This document shows, piece after piece, positions 7,617-15,410 of a stretch of 20,435 nucleotides of DNA (position 1 is the stretch's first letter; each line of letters begins with the position of its first letter). The translations under genes and the position numbers were made by a program. Origin of the DNA: JAPKEZ01 sp047638975 (lineage in GTDB: Bacteria > Planctomycetota > UBA1135); the NCBI GenBank assembly GCA_047638975.1, contig JBLINB010000030.1:1-20435 (forward strand), given 5' to 3'. The notes beneath the pieces are model-generated. The model was not told the origin of the DNA and did no database searches. It was given only the letters and a program-made list of their open reading frames with translations.

Positions 7617-8054
7617 TTAACGTTCACCGCCGAACATGGCAAGCAAAACTGCTTCAAGTTCGCCAAAAGACTTAATTACGTTATTTGCGCCAGGGATTGG
7701 CAAGCTGTTCTTGTCGACGTCGGCATGGATAAAATCTAAGTCAGCGCCAACGGCGTCGCGCATATCTGATGGCAAATCACCGATATACAACCCACGGCCA
7801 TATTGCACGCGCAAGTCTGAGAGCACTGGCAGCTTAGAATTACAGCCAAAGACGGCGTCAAATTCGATACCGACACGTTCGACATCGGCAGTTATCTCAG
7901 CCTTTGACGCACGGCTAACGACGATTACGGGGATTTGCTGCGCACGAATAGAAGAAATTGCCTCGGCAACACCAGCGAATGCTGGAAGTCCGAAAAAGGG
8001 AACGACGGTACCGTTCCAATCAATTGCAATAAAATTTGTGTGCGCTGTTGCCAT
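7617..8054 (-). CDS. HAD-superfamily hydrolase-like protein
   Basis: This 145-residue protein has the haloacid dehalogenase core with no cap domain. Motif I is AIDWNGT (Asp12), motif II is VVSRAS (Ser47), a likely motif III Lys is Lys74 in CNSKLP, and motif IV is IGDLPSD (about 91-97). Typical HAD phosphatases have DxD in motif I; here the second Asp is Asn14. This is seen in some HAD members and may lower phosphatase activity or mark another substrate class. The small size suggests a large or protein substrate, but none can be named. It is the first gene of a two-gene unit with rpoZ, and its start codon lies just 23 bases from the start of the divergent M28 peptidase gene. Confidence 0.75.
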   Translation of the reverse strand: MATAHTNFIAIDWNGTVVPFFGLPAFAGVAEAISSIRAQQIPVIVVSRASKAEITADVERVGIEFDAVFGCNSKLPVLSDLRVQYGRGLYIGDLPSDMRDAVGADLDFIHADVDKNSLPIPGANNVIKSFGELEAVLLAMFGGER

Positions 8055-8062
8055 GACTGCAA

Positions 8063-8069
8063 TAGATTA
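8063..8069. promoter_or_regulatory. Possible shared, overlapping -10 element between HAD and M28 genes
   Basis: Only 23 bases separate the two divergent start codons. Within them TAGATTA can be read as TAGATT on the plus strand (8063-8068, nine bases before the ATG at 8078) and as TAATCT on the minus strand (8069-8064, nine bases before the ATG at 8054). One symmetric -10 could therefore serve both directions. No convincing -35 was found on either side, so this is tentative. Confidence 0.3.
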
Positions 8070-8077
8070 GCGTATTC

Positions 8078-9862
8078 ATGTTAATACAACTACCGCTTCT
8101 ACTTAGTTTTCTTGCCGGCATTTCGCAGCAGCTACCAACAGACATCTCCCCATCGACGGTGCGCCTCGGTGAGACTCTTAATACTTTATGTGAGCAACCG
8201 CGCTTTGCCGGAGACCCCCGCTCGCAACATGCAATCGATTACATGGCATCTGAATTAGAAAAGCATGGATGGGAGGTTGAACTAAAATATTATTGGGCGC
8301 ATTTACCGCGGCAGACTTACGAGTCTTTACAAATTTATTCTGCTAATAAAAACTGGATCGAACTTGATTTAAAAGAACAAGGTTTTAAAGATGATGTGCG
8401 CACACAAAACTCGCACATACCTCCGATGCATGGCTTAACTGGCGATGGCAAAGCTCAAGGTGCAGTCTGGTATGTCGGCTATGGCACGCGCGATGAATTT
8501 TTGCAACTCCAAAAAAGATTCGGCGATGACTTTAAAGGCGGGATAGCTCTGATGCGTTACGGCGCCAACTACCGCGGCATAAAAATTGCGAATGCAGAAG
8601 AGTTTGGGTTCAGCGGTGCCCTACTTTACACCGATGCCGACGATGATGGTTTTACGCGCGGCGCAGTCTTGCCTGACGGACCATTTCGACCGTCAACGGG
8701 CATCCAGCGTGGCTCGGTGTTCAACGGTAATGGCGATGCGCTCACTCCGGGTTGGGCAGCGACTAAAGACGCGCCGCGCTTATCCATTGACGAAGCTCCG
8801 GGCTTAGTAAAAATACCGAGTCTTCCTATTTCGTCAGCCAACGCCGGGAAAATAATCAGCGCTCATGGCAAAAAGTTAGGCAACACCACCACCCAAGTTA
8901 AGATAGAAGTTAGGCAAGACAAAAGCCTGCAAAAAATATGCAACGTCGTCGCAACACTTAAGGGCTCGACGGCTGACCACGAATGGGTCATTTTCGGAGC
9001 GCACCGCGATGCTTGGGGACGCGGCGCTACCGATAACGGCACCGGTTCTACGGTTTTACTCGAAAGTGCCCGCGTGATCGGCAAAGCTTACCAGCAAGGA
9101 TGGCGTCCACAGCGGCGAATGATTATTGCTTCATGGGACGCCGAAGAATGGGGTTTGGTCGGCTCGACCGAATGGGTCGAAGAGCACCGCGATGACTTAA
9201 TTGAGCACGCTATCGCTTACGTAAATTTAGATGTAGCTGCGACCGGTCCAAACTTCTCCGCTTCATGCACTCCTGGTTTAGAAGCAACGCTAACTTCTAG
9301 CACCGTTGCCAACGATGTCAAAACTCCGCGCAAACTTGGTGTACCAGGCGGCGGTTCGGATCATGTGCCCTTTATCGAAATTGCTGGAATAGAAAGCATG
9401 GCTTTCGGGTTTCATGGCGGCAGCGGCGTGTACCATTCCGCTCTTGACACGCCTTACTTAGTTGAAAAGTTTCTTGACCCTGGTTATATATACCATGCGC
9501 AAGCGGCAAAATTAGCGATTGATGTTGCTACCCGACTGAGTTCTGCAAGTGAAATAATCGACGGGCGACGCAGTTGGTTAGTGCAGATGTTAGCCGCAAT
9601 CGAAAAGACTGCTCCATCGGAATACTTTAGCACCGAACAGCGCGCCGCACTAAACCAATTGCTATCGAATGCGGCTGCGCAACTACCCAGTCAGCCTCAA
9701 GCTGAGGGTTACAAGTTCCACCGTAGTTTCTTAGCAAAAAGCGGGCGCTCTATGCTCTGGAACTCATCGGGCTATGGCGCAACGTGGTTCCCTGGTTTAT
9801 CTCGAGAAGGTGGTGCTGAAAAATTAATCTCGATACTTAAAAAGCATATTCTGCCTGAATGA
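8078..9862 (+). CDS. M28 family metallopeptidase, glutamate carboxypeptidase II (PSMA)-like
   Basis: This 594-residue protein has the three-part layout of M28B enzymes: a protease domain, an inserted PA domain (about 115-290) and a C-terminal helical dimerisation domain. A hydrophobic N-terminus (about 1-18) suggests export. By comparison with human PSMA, the two-zinc site is intact: His309 in GAHRDAW, Asp319 in GATDN, Glu356/Glu357 in SWDAEEWGLVGSTEW (general base and ligand), Asp385 in YVNLDVA, and His453 in VYHSALDT. The Arg of the PA-domain block YRGIKIANA is also kept. The SGRARYT segment that supplies two substrate-binding arginines in PSMA is replaced by ESMAFGF, so specificity for C-terminal glutamate should not be assumed. 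It starts at ATG 8078 with no clear Shine-Dalgarno. Its last 26 bases overlap the convergent porin-like gene. Confidence 0.88.
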   Translation: MLIQLPLLLSFLAGISQQLPTDISPSTVRLGETLNTLCEQPRFAGDPRSQHAIDYMASELEKHGWEVELKYYWAHLPRQTYESLQIYSANKNWIELDLKEQGFKDDVRTQNSHIPPMHGLTGDGKAQGAVWYVGYGTRDEFLQLQKRFGDDFKGGIALMRYGANYRGIKIANAEEFGFSGALLYTDADDDGFTRGAVLPDGPFRPSTGIQRGSVFNGNGDALTPGWAATKDAPRLSIDEAPGLVKIPSLPISSANAGKIISAHGKKLGNTTTQVKIEVRQDKSLQKICNVVATLKGSTADHEWVIFGAHRDAWGRGATDNGTGSTVLLESARVIGKAYQQGWRPQRRMIIASWDAEEWGLVGSTEWVEEHRDDLIEHAIAYVNLDVAATGPNFSASCTPGLEATLTSSTVANDVKTPRKLGVPGGGSDHVPFIEIAGIESMAFGFHGGSGVYHSALDTPYLVEKFLDPGYIYHAQAAKLAIDVATRLSSASEIIDGRRSWLVQMLAAIEKTAPSEYFSTEQRAALNQLLSNAAAQLPSQPQAEGYKFHRSFLAKSGRSMLWNSSGYGATWFPGLSREGGAEKLISILKKHILPE

Positions 9863-10982
9863 AAGCGACGTACTGCTCTTTATCATGCACAATCGAATCT
9901 TGAGGCACAAACAAACTTATGCCGAAGTCGAGACTAAACTCATCTGAGATATCGCCTACGAGGTACAAATCAATCTCGCTGGCTATACTCCCATTAGCGC
10001 TTGAAGCCGCAGCGTAAGACACCTCAGGGCCAAAGTAAACGCCATCAGAAGTCGACTCACGCGCAAAGCTATGTGCATCGACGTGCATGACCCAGCGTTC
10101 ATTCCAGTTCAGCCAATAGTTGAATGAAAAATCCATCAAGTTAGAGAAGGCCAAAATATCTGCGCGGCCATTGAACTTGTGGTAATCAATCATTCCTGGG
10201 TTATATCTTTGGCGCACAGCAGGATTGTCGCCATCGCCCTGAGCTACGGCTACTTCAATGCCAACTCCGTGACCGAAATCTAATTGCTTAGACAACTTTA
10301 TGACGTAAGCATTCGCCGTAATATCACGCGCTAGATCAGAGCCATTCTGCAACATAAACATCAAATCATAATCAAGGCCATTATCAGTGCGATCGTTAAG
10401 TCTAAATACAAAATCATACTCTTCTATTCCTAGAATATCTTGTTGCCGTTTAAACATATAGCTTTCGATTAAACCAGATGATCCGAAATTATATTCGCCA
10501 TGCGCACCAATCATGCGGTCTTCAAAATCTGAGGCCACGCCATGGACGGCCTTCGATACGAAGAAATCGAAATCGGTATTAATCAGATTCGATTGCACCA
10601 ACAGAGCATCATGTATGTTCTCTTCGATGCGCCATTCGTTAGAAGAGATTACGCGTCCGTCACCGAAGCCAAAGGAAAATCGCCCGACACGGATTTGGGA
10701 GTCGCCCCACATTTGATCGAGATCAAGGTATCCAGTAATGTCAAGTTCGCTATCTTCGTCATCGGCGTGAAAGTGCCCCTTTAATACCAAGTCGGCATAT
10801 TCGTTGAGAGCAGTAGATGCCTCGACTTCGCCGTGAAAACCCACGAAAGATCGCGCGCCGTCGGTGCCGCCTGCTGAATCGCGCAAACTGTTGTGCTCGG
10901 AGTGTAATTTAAAGTGAGCATGAAAATCGGTTTGCGATAAATCAAATTGTGGAGCGCAAAGAACTAGGCTGAGTAAAAGCAT
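9837..10982 (-). CDS. Outer-membrane beta-barrel protein, alginate-export/porin-like
   Basis: This 381-residue protein begins with a short hydrophobic signal (MLLLSLVLCAPQF) and then shows alternating polar/hydrophobic strands rich in aromatic and acidic residues, as in outer-membrane barrels. It ends in AEYAF; a terminal Phe is the recognition signal for the BAM assembly machine. The block IRVGRFSFGFGDGRVISSNEWRIEENIHDALLVQSN is close to the conserved core of alginate-export (AlgE-like) barrels. It probably acts as an anion or sugar channel, but the substrate is unknown. The start is ATG at 10982, 15 bases after the ribE stop, with a TATAAT 7 bases upstream and no Shine-Dalgarno. It could be read with ribE or from its own promoter. 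Confidence 0.75.
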   Translation of the reverse strand: MLLLSLVLCAPQFDLSQTDFHAHFKLHSEHNSLRDSAGGTDGARSFVGFHGEVEASTALNEYADLVLKGHFHADDEDSELDITGYLDLDQMWGDSQIRVGRFSFGFGDGRVISSNEWRIEENIHDALLVQSNLINTDFDFFVSKAVHGVASDFEDRMIGAHGEYNFGSSGLIESYMFKRQQDILGIEEYDFVFRLNDRTDNGLDYDLMFMLQNGSDLARDITANAYVIKLSKQLDFGHGVGIEVAVAQGDGDNPAVRQRYNPGMIDYHKFNGRADILAFSNLMDFSFNYWLNWNERWVMHVDAHSFARESTSDGVYFGPEVSYAAASSANGSIASEIDLYLVGDISDEFSLDFGISLFVPQDSIVHDKEQYVAFIQAEYAF

Positions 10983-10989
10983 TTGGATA

Positions 10990-10995
10990 ATTATA
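10990..10995 (-). promoter_or_regulatory. TATAAT -10 box directly before the porin-like gene
   Basis: A perfect TATAAT on the minus strand (10995-10990) lies between the ribE stop and the porin ATG at 10982, leaving only seven bases. Transcription would start at or next to the A of the ATG, giving a leaderless mRNA. No good -35 is seen inside the end of ribE, and the spot is AT-rich, so chance is possible. Confidence 0.35.
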
Positions 10996-10997
10996 AA

Positions 10998-11591
10998 TTA
11001 TTTGTAGGACAATAACCGCTGTACATGCTTAGCAAGAATATCTGCCTCGAGATGCACCAGACACCCCACCTGCATTGCGCCGAGGACCGTCGAGCTAAGA
11101 GTTTCAGGAATCAGTGCTACTTCGAAGCTTCCGCCATCGTCGAGACGCGCAATGGTGAGGCTAACCCCGTCGACTCCGATTGAGCCTTTGTCGACCATCA
11201 ACGGCAACAACGTCGGCGGCGCACTGAAAATGTAATTACTAAAGCCGCCGATCTGCTTTATTTCGAGCAATGCACCGATATCATCGACGTGACCACTAAG
11301 GAAGTGTCCGCCAAGTCGGTCGCCAACCCGCAAGCTGCGCTCGAGGTTTACCTTGCTACCAGGCAGCAGAGCATCAAAGTTAGTAACTTCGAGGGTCTGT
11401 GGAGACAAATCAAAGTAAGATATTGTATTATCTATGCTTACAACGGTGAGACACACGCCGCTGGTGCAAATGGAGTCGCCGATTGAGATTTCAGAGGCCA
11501 TTTCGCCCATTTCAACACCAACGCGTATGCCGCCATCAATAGCCTCGATTGAGGCTATTTCACCGGTTCTTTCAACTAGTCCTGTAAACAT
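10998..11591 (-). CDS. ribE: Riboflavin synthase, alpha subunit
   Basis: Riboflavin synthase dismutates two 6,7-dimethyl-8-ribityllumazine molecules into riboflavin and a pyrimidinedione that is recycled. The N-terminus MFTGLVERTGEI is the family hallmark and fixes the start at ATG 11591. Two lumazine-binding repeats follow, one at about 1-97 and one from about 98 to 190. GGHFLSGHVDDIG and SIGVDGVSLTIA correspond to conserved blocks of the second repeat. The length (197 residues) is normal. No other riboflavin gene and no FMN riboswitch is visible next to it, so it stands apart from a rib operon. It diverges from trmD; a TATCAT lies seven bases before its ATG with no Shine-Dalgarno. Confidence 0.95.
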   Translation of the reverse strand: MFTGLVERTGEIASIEAIDGGIRVGVEMGEMASEISIGDSICTSGVCLTVVSIDNTISYFDLSPQTLEVTNFDALLPGSKVNLERSLRVGDRLGGHFLSGHVDDIGALLEIKQIGGFSNYIFSAPPTLLPLMVDKGSIGVDGVSLTIARLDDGGSFEVALIPETLSSTVLGAMQVGCLVHLEADILAKHVQRLLSYK

Positions 11592-11644
11592 AAGCTATAT
11601 GATAAAATATCTACCGAAGTTATAGGTCTTTTTGTCATAAATAG

Positions 11645-11673
11645 TTGCCTTTAGAGGTAGTTTCCCGTATCTT
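11645..11673 (+). promoter_or_regulatory. Promoter of the trmD-rplS-secDF operon
   Basis: TTGCCT (11645-11650) and TATCTT (11668-11673) are separated by exactly 17 bases, a good match to a sigma-70-type promoter (four of six bases in each box). Transcription would begin near 11680. That is after the first in-frame ATG of trmD (11674) and before the second (11704), so it supports the second as the true start. Confidence 0.5.
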
Positions 11674-11703
11674 ATGCGACCATTTTCCCCACAACAACCT
11701 GGG

Positions 11704-12405
11704 ATGCTCGAGGTCCACATTCTTTCGCTTTTTCCCGAAGCCATCAAGTCCTACTTAGATGCTTCGATTTTAGGGCGAGCCCAGAAGATGGGCCTACTCC
11801 AAGTCCACGTTCTTGATTTCCGGCAATTTGCCAAAGGAACTCGCCAGAACGTAGATGACCGCCCTTACGGGGGAGGTCCCGGAATGGTCTTAAAACCCGA
11901 GCCGATCTTTTCCGCAATCGAGTGGGTCGAAGGCAACTTCGGTCCTGCGCGCAAAATTCTGCTTAGCCCAGATGGCGTGCCCTTTAAACAACAACATGCA
12001 ACCGAATTCGTCAAAGAAGAACGGCTGCTTTTGGTGTGTGGGCGCTACGAGGGCTACGACGAGCGTATTCGCCTTGGCATCGACTTTACTGAAGTGTCGA
12101 TTGGCGATTATGTGTTATGTGGCGGCGAACTTGGCGCTTTGGCTGTAGTCGAAGCAACAACTCGCTTGATTCCAGATGCCTTAGGGCACAGCGAATCAGC
12201 CATTCAAGAATCTTTCACGCAGCCAGATTTACTCGATCATCCTCACTACACTCGCCCCGAAGAATTTCGCGGGATGCGAGTACCACCAGTACTACTCAGC
12301 GGCGACCATCAAAAAGTCGACCTCTGGCGGCAACAACAGGCAGTCGAACGCACTAAGCGGCGGCGTCCTGATTTGCTAAACAACCACCAAAACAAAAAAA
12401 CATAG
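11704..12405 (+). CDS. trmD: tRNA (guanine-N1)-methyltransferase
   Basis: TrmD methylates G37 next to the anticodon of tRNAs that read CNN-type codons, using S-adenosylmethionine, and prevents frameshifting. The SPOUT trefoil-knot family features are clear: VDDRPYGGGPGM (about 50-61), LLLVCGRYEGYDERI (about 108-122) and SIGDYVLCGGELGALAVVEATTRLIPDALG (about 132-161), which forms the knot and cofactor pocket. I chose ATG 11704 because it gives the family's N-terminus (MLEVHILSLFPE) and because the likely promoter would start transcription after the earlier ATG at 11674. At 233 residues it is slightly shorter at the C-terminus than the E. coli enzyme. rplS follows after two bases. The rpsP and rimM genes often found before trmD are absent. 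Confidence 0.96.
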   Translation: MLEVHILSLFPEAIKSYLDASILGRAQKMGLLQVHVLDFRQFAKGTRQNVDDRPYGGGPGMVLKPEPIFSAIEWVEGNFGPARKILLSPDGVPFKQQHATEFVKEERLLLVCGRYEGYDERIRLGIDFTEVSIGDYVLCGGELGALAVVEATTRLIPDALGHSESAIQESFTQPDLLDHPHYTRPEEFRGMRVPPVLLSGDHQKVDLWRQQQAVERTKRRRPDLLNNHQNKKT

Positions 12406-12407
12406 TC

Positions 12408-12746
12408 ATGGACAAAATCATCCAAGAATTAAGCTCACGTAACATGAAAGAAGAATCACCTTCATTCTGTGTTGGTGACATCGTAAAAGTTGAATACCTA
12501 ATCAAGGAAGGCAAAAACGAACGCGTTCAGCCATTCATTGGTCAGTGCATCCAATTCAAAGGAAATGGCATTGCCAAAACATTTGCAGTACGTCGCATCG
12601 TGCAAGGTGAGGGCGTTGAACGTACCTTCCCTCTTCACAGTCCTCGCGTAATAAATGTTAGCGTCGAACGCGGCCCTAATAACAAGCCACGCCGCGCCAA
12701 GTTATTATTCCTACGCGATCGTCAAGGCCGCTCGGCTCAACTGTAA
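12408..12746 (+). CDS. rplS: 50S ribosomal protein L19
   Basis: L19 lies at the subunit interface of the ribosome and helps form bridges with 16S rRNA. The 112-residue product aligns with L19 along its length: the N-terminal helix MDKIIQELSSRNMKEESPSF, the VGDIVKVEYLIKEG strand, the block FAVRRIVQGEGVERTFPLHSPRV, and the basic end RRAKLLFLRDRQGRSAQL. It starts two bases after the trmD stop and leads into secDF after 19 bases, which makes one operon. Codon use looks like that of a well-expressed gene, with many preferred C-ending codons. Confidence 0.97.
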   Translation: MDKIIQELSSRNMKEESPSFCVGDIVKVEYLIKEGKNERVQPFIGQCIQFKGNGIAKTFAVRRIVQGEGVERTFPLHSPRVINVSVERGPNNKPRRAKLLFLRDRQGRSAQL

Positions 12747-12765
12747 TCTAATAGGCGTCTAGCCC

Positions 12766-15321
12766 ATGATCCATAATCTTACTCGTAAGCTGTTTGGTAT
12801 CGCCATTTTCTCTGGCGTTGCTATTTATGCTCTCTTTGCTTTCTCGTTGCACCTCGGCCTCGACCTACGTGGCGGTGCGCGCATCGTTTACAGTTTCGAC
12901 TTTGAGTCTGCTCTTGAAGCAAATCAAATCGACGAAGTCGAATACGCTAACAAAAGCGAAATGGTCACCCAAATGGCTGACATTTTCCGCGAGCGTCTCG
13001 ACGGCAGCGGCTTGGCTGATATCCCAATTTACCCACAGGGTGAAACACAATTGGTTATCGAATTGCCCGACCGTAGCGAAGAAGAAGTCGCAGAAATCAA
13101 AAGCACGATCAGTAATCAAGGTCTACTCGACTTTCGCATTATTGCTAATGTCAGTGACGATCTCGGCCTAGATGCTGAAAAGCAAAAATACAGCGACTGG
13201 AAAGTAGCTAACCCTGAAGGTTTGACTAAAGACTTCAATCGTCTTAGCGAAACAGATGGTGGTCCACGCTCCGAGATAAGCTGGTATATACCTTCTGAGA
13301 AAGGTGATGCTACTACAACTCTTGCTGGGTACATGACTAGTGGTGCGATTCCATTGTTAATGCTTGATGCTGTGCATAGCGATATTGCTAGCGGCGACGG
13401 CTCATGGGAGTTCGCTGGTGACGACCTCAACTATGTTGGTGGTACTCTAGACAACAAAGGCATGCCGGCTGTTGCTTTCGAGTTTTCTGAATACCGCAAA
13501 TCAGCCTTCGGTGATTTCACCGAGCAGTACAAAAATCGTTTAATGGCGATTGTGCTAAACGGTAGTGTTTATAGCGCACCAAAGATTAACGGACGCCTCG
13601 ATGGCGCTGGCATCATTGAAGGTGGCAGCCAAGGCTTTAGCGTCGATGAAGTTCGCTCGCTAACCACTGTGTTGCGCACCGGTTCACTCAAAGTTTTACC
13701 GCAACTAGAAAGCGAGTCTTTCGTCGGTTCAACACTTGGTGCCGACGCCATTAAAACAGGTACGAACTCTGCGATGTTTGGCGGTATTTTGGTATTGCTT
13801 TTCATGCTGGTCTACTACCGCATGAACGGAGTGGTAGCCTGCCTAGCTCTAGGCTTTAACGGCTTCTTGCTCGTTGGTGCTATTTACTTCTCTCAAGCAA
13901 CACTTACCCTGCCTGGTTTGGCTGGTTTAGTACTTACGATTGGTATGGCGGTTGATGCCAACATCCTTATCTTCGAGCGTATTCGCGAAGAATGGGAACG
14001 TGGACGCGAAGTTCCGCAGGCCTACAAGAACGGTTACGAGCGCACTTTCTGGACAATCATCGACGCCAACGTTACTACGTTGATCGCTGGTTTCATCCTT
14101 TACCAATTCGGTACTGGCCCAGTTCAGGGCTTTGCTGCTACTTTGTGTTTAGGTATCCTGACGACCCTGTTCTCGACTTTGGTATTCTCTAAAGTCATCA
14201 TGCACCTGATTGTGTTTGGTAAGAACCCGCCGCAAAAAGTTTCGATGATGGCAGCATTGGCTGGCAAGAAGATCATCGACTTTGCAAAGGGATACAAGGT
14301 TGCCGCAGGCGTCTCGGCAACACTGCTTGTTGGTGGTTTGCTTATGTACTCACAGCAAGCAGACCAAATGCTTGGCATTGACTTTGCTGGTGGTTCAACG
14401 GCACGCGTACATCTCAATCAAGAAGTCAGCATTGCCGAAATGCGCACGCGCCTCAACGGCTTCCAGGTTACTGTAATCAAAGCTGATGCAGCAAGCACTT
14501 CTGGCGCCGACACCTCTGCCGACTTCCAAGTTAAGCGCAAACTAAGCGCTGCAGATCGTGCAGCCGGAATAGCTTCGAGCAAAGTACAAGGCGGTAAAGA
14601 CCTAGCTCAAGAGATGGTCGACGAACTCGAATCATCACTTGTTGGTTTACTACTGCTTGACGCCGATGGTAAGGTCGAACTTGATAAGTCGTTCCCCGAA
14701 AAGTCTACTGTTGGCGCACGTGTATCCGGAGAAATCCAGGGTGCTGCTGTGCGTGCAATCTTGTTGGCTTTGGTTTTGATTGTGGTTTACATGAACTTCC
14801 GCTTTCATGAATACCGCTTCGGCTTAGCCGCTGTAGCTGCGTTGTTCCACGATGTGTTAATCACTCTTGGTGTACTGGCCTTTGTGTCAAAAATGGGATG
14901 GGTGCATGTCGAGATTAACCTCGAAATTATCGCTGCCTTCCTGACCATCATCGGTTACTCATTGAACGATACGATTGTGGTCTTCGACCGCATCCGCGAA
15001 AACCTACCACGCCGCAAAGAATCTTTCAAAGAGATCATCAACATCTCGATCAACCAATCTCTAAGTCGTACCATTCTTACTTCGGTAACAACGTTCTTCG
15101 TAGTGAGTGTTTTGTTCTTCGCTAACCGTCAATTCCATAACACTCTCGAAGGCTTTAGCTTTGCGATGTTAGTGGGTATTGTGGTAGGTACATACTCTTC
15201 GATTTTCGTTGCTGCGCCACTACTGACCTTCTTCGACCGTTGGGCTCGCAAGAAGAAAATTGGCTCATTGTCTGACAATGCCAAGCGCAAACTTGAGAAA
15301 AAGGCTGCGACAACTAGCTAA
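12766..15321 (+). CDS. secDF: Fused protein translocase subunit SecDF
   Basis: SecD and SecF use the proton-motive force to help pull proteins through SecYEG; here they are one 851-residue chain. The SecD part begins with a membrane segment (about 11-28) and LDLRGGARIVYSF, followed by the large periplasmic domain. Its membrane bundle ends in LVLTIGMAVDANILIFERIREE (about 389-410). A junction segment (about 470-530) leads to the SecF part with LGIDFAGGSTARV (about 535-547) and LTIIGYSLNDTIVVFDRIREN (about 726-746). The conserved Asp of both DANILIFERIREE and NDTIVVFDRIRE, which lie in the proton pathway region, are present. Fusion is known in Bacillus, Bacteroidetes, Chlamydiae and planctomycetes. 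No yajC is seen next to it. It ends the operon before a strong terminator. Confidence 0.97.
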   Translation: MIHNLTRKLFGIAIFSGVAIYALFAFSLHLGLDLRGGARIVYSFDFESALEANQIDEVEYANKSEMVTQMADIFRERLDGSGLADIPIYPQGETQLVIELPDRSEEEVAEIKSTISNQGLLDFRIIANVSDDLGLDAEKQKYSDWKVANPEGLTKDFNRLSETDGGPRSEISWYIPSEKGDATTTLAGYMTSGAIPLLMLDAVHSDIASGDGSWEFAGDDLNYVGGTLDNKGMPAVAFEFSEYRKSAFGDFTEQYKNRLMAIVLNGSVYSAPKINGRLDGAGIIEGGSQGFSVDEVRSLTTVLRTGSLKVLPQLESESFVGSTLGADAIKTGTNSAMFGGILVLLFMLVYYRMNGVVACLALGFNGFLLVGAIYFSQATLTLPGLAGLVLTIGMAVDANILIFERIREEWERGREVPQAYKNGYERTFWTIIDANVTTLIAGFILYQFGTGPVQGFAATLCLGILTTLFSTLVFSKVIMHLIVFGKNPPQKVSMMAALAGKKIIDFAKGYKVAAGVSATLLVGGLLMYSQQADQMLGIDFAGGSTARVHLNQEVSIAEMRTRLNGFQVTVIKADAASTSGADTSADFQVKRKLSAADRAAGIASSKVQGGKDLAQEMVDELESSLVGLLLLDADGKVELDKSFPEKSTVGARVSGEIQGAAVRAILLALVLIVVYMNFRFHEYRFGLAAVAALFHDVLITLGVLAFVSKMGWVHVEINLEIIAAFLTIIGYSLNDTIVVFDRIRENLPRRKESFKEIINISINQSLSRTILTSVTTFFVVSVLFFANRQFHNTLEGFSFAMLVGIVVGTYSSIFVAAPLLTFFDRWARKKKIGSLSDNAKRKLEKKAATTS

Positions 15322-15335
15322 ATAGCTTATTTAGC
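15317..15335 (+). repeat. Inverted repeat over the secDF stop codon
   Basis: GCTAAATA (15317-15324) and TATTTAGC (15328-15335) are perfect inverted repeats around GCT. The arm includes the TAA stop of secDF. It lies five bases before the intrinsic terminator and could add to mRNA 3'-end stability, but it is AT-rich and weak. Confidence 0.4.
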
Positions 15336-15339
15336 GTTC

Positions 15340-15372
15340 AAACAGCCCGCTATATGGCGGGCTGTTTTTTTT
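15340..15372 (+). terminator. Intrinsic terminator of trmD-rplS-secDF
   Basis: An 11-base perfect, GC-rich stem (15340-15350 with 15357-15367, core AACAGCCCGC) closes a six-base loop and runs straight into eight T residues (15365-15372). It is a classic rho-independent terminator 18 bases after the secDF stop. Confidence 0.93.
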
Positions 15373-15396
15373 GTTCTTGAAAATCCTGCTCAATAG

Positions 15397-15402
15397 TATA
15401 GT
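15397..15402 (+). promoter_or_regulatory. Candidate -10 box for the LysM gene
   Basis: TATAGT lies eight bases before the ATG at 15411 and just after the secDF terminator, so a new promoter is expected here. TTGAAA at 15377-15382 is a possible -35 but the spacing (14) is too short. The predicted start of transcription is at or within two bases of the ATG. Confidence 0.35.
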
Positions 15403-15410
15403 TTAATGTA

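Noticed and set aside
11674..11703. Extra ten N-terminal residues for TrmD from ATG 11674
   Set aside because: They do not match the family, and the likely promoter would start transcription after this ATG.
11592..11703. FMN riboswitch before ribE
   Set aside because: The gap is short and AT-rich, with none of the conserved RFN blocks and no room for the multi-stem element.
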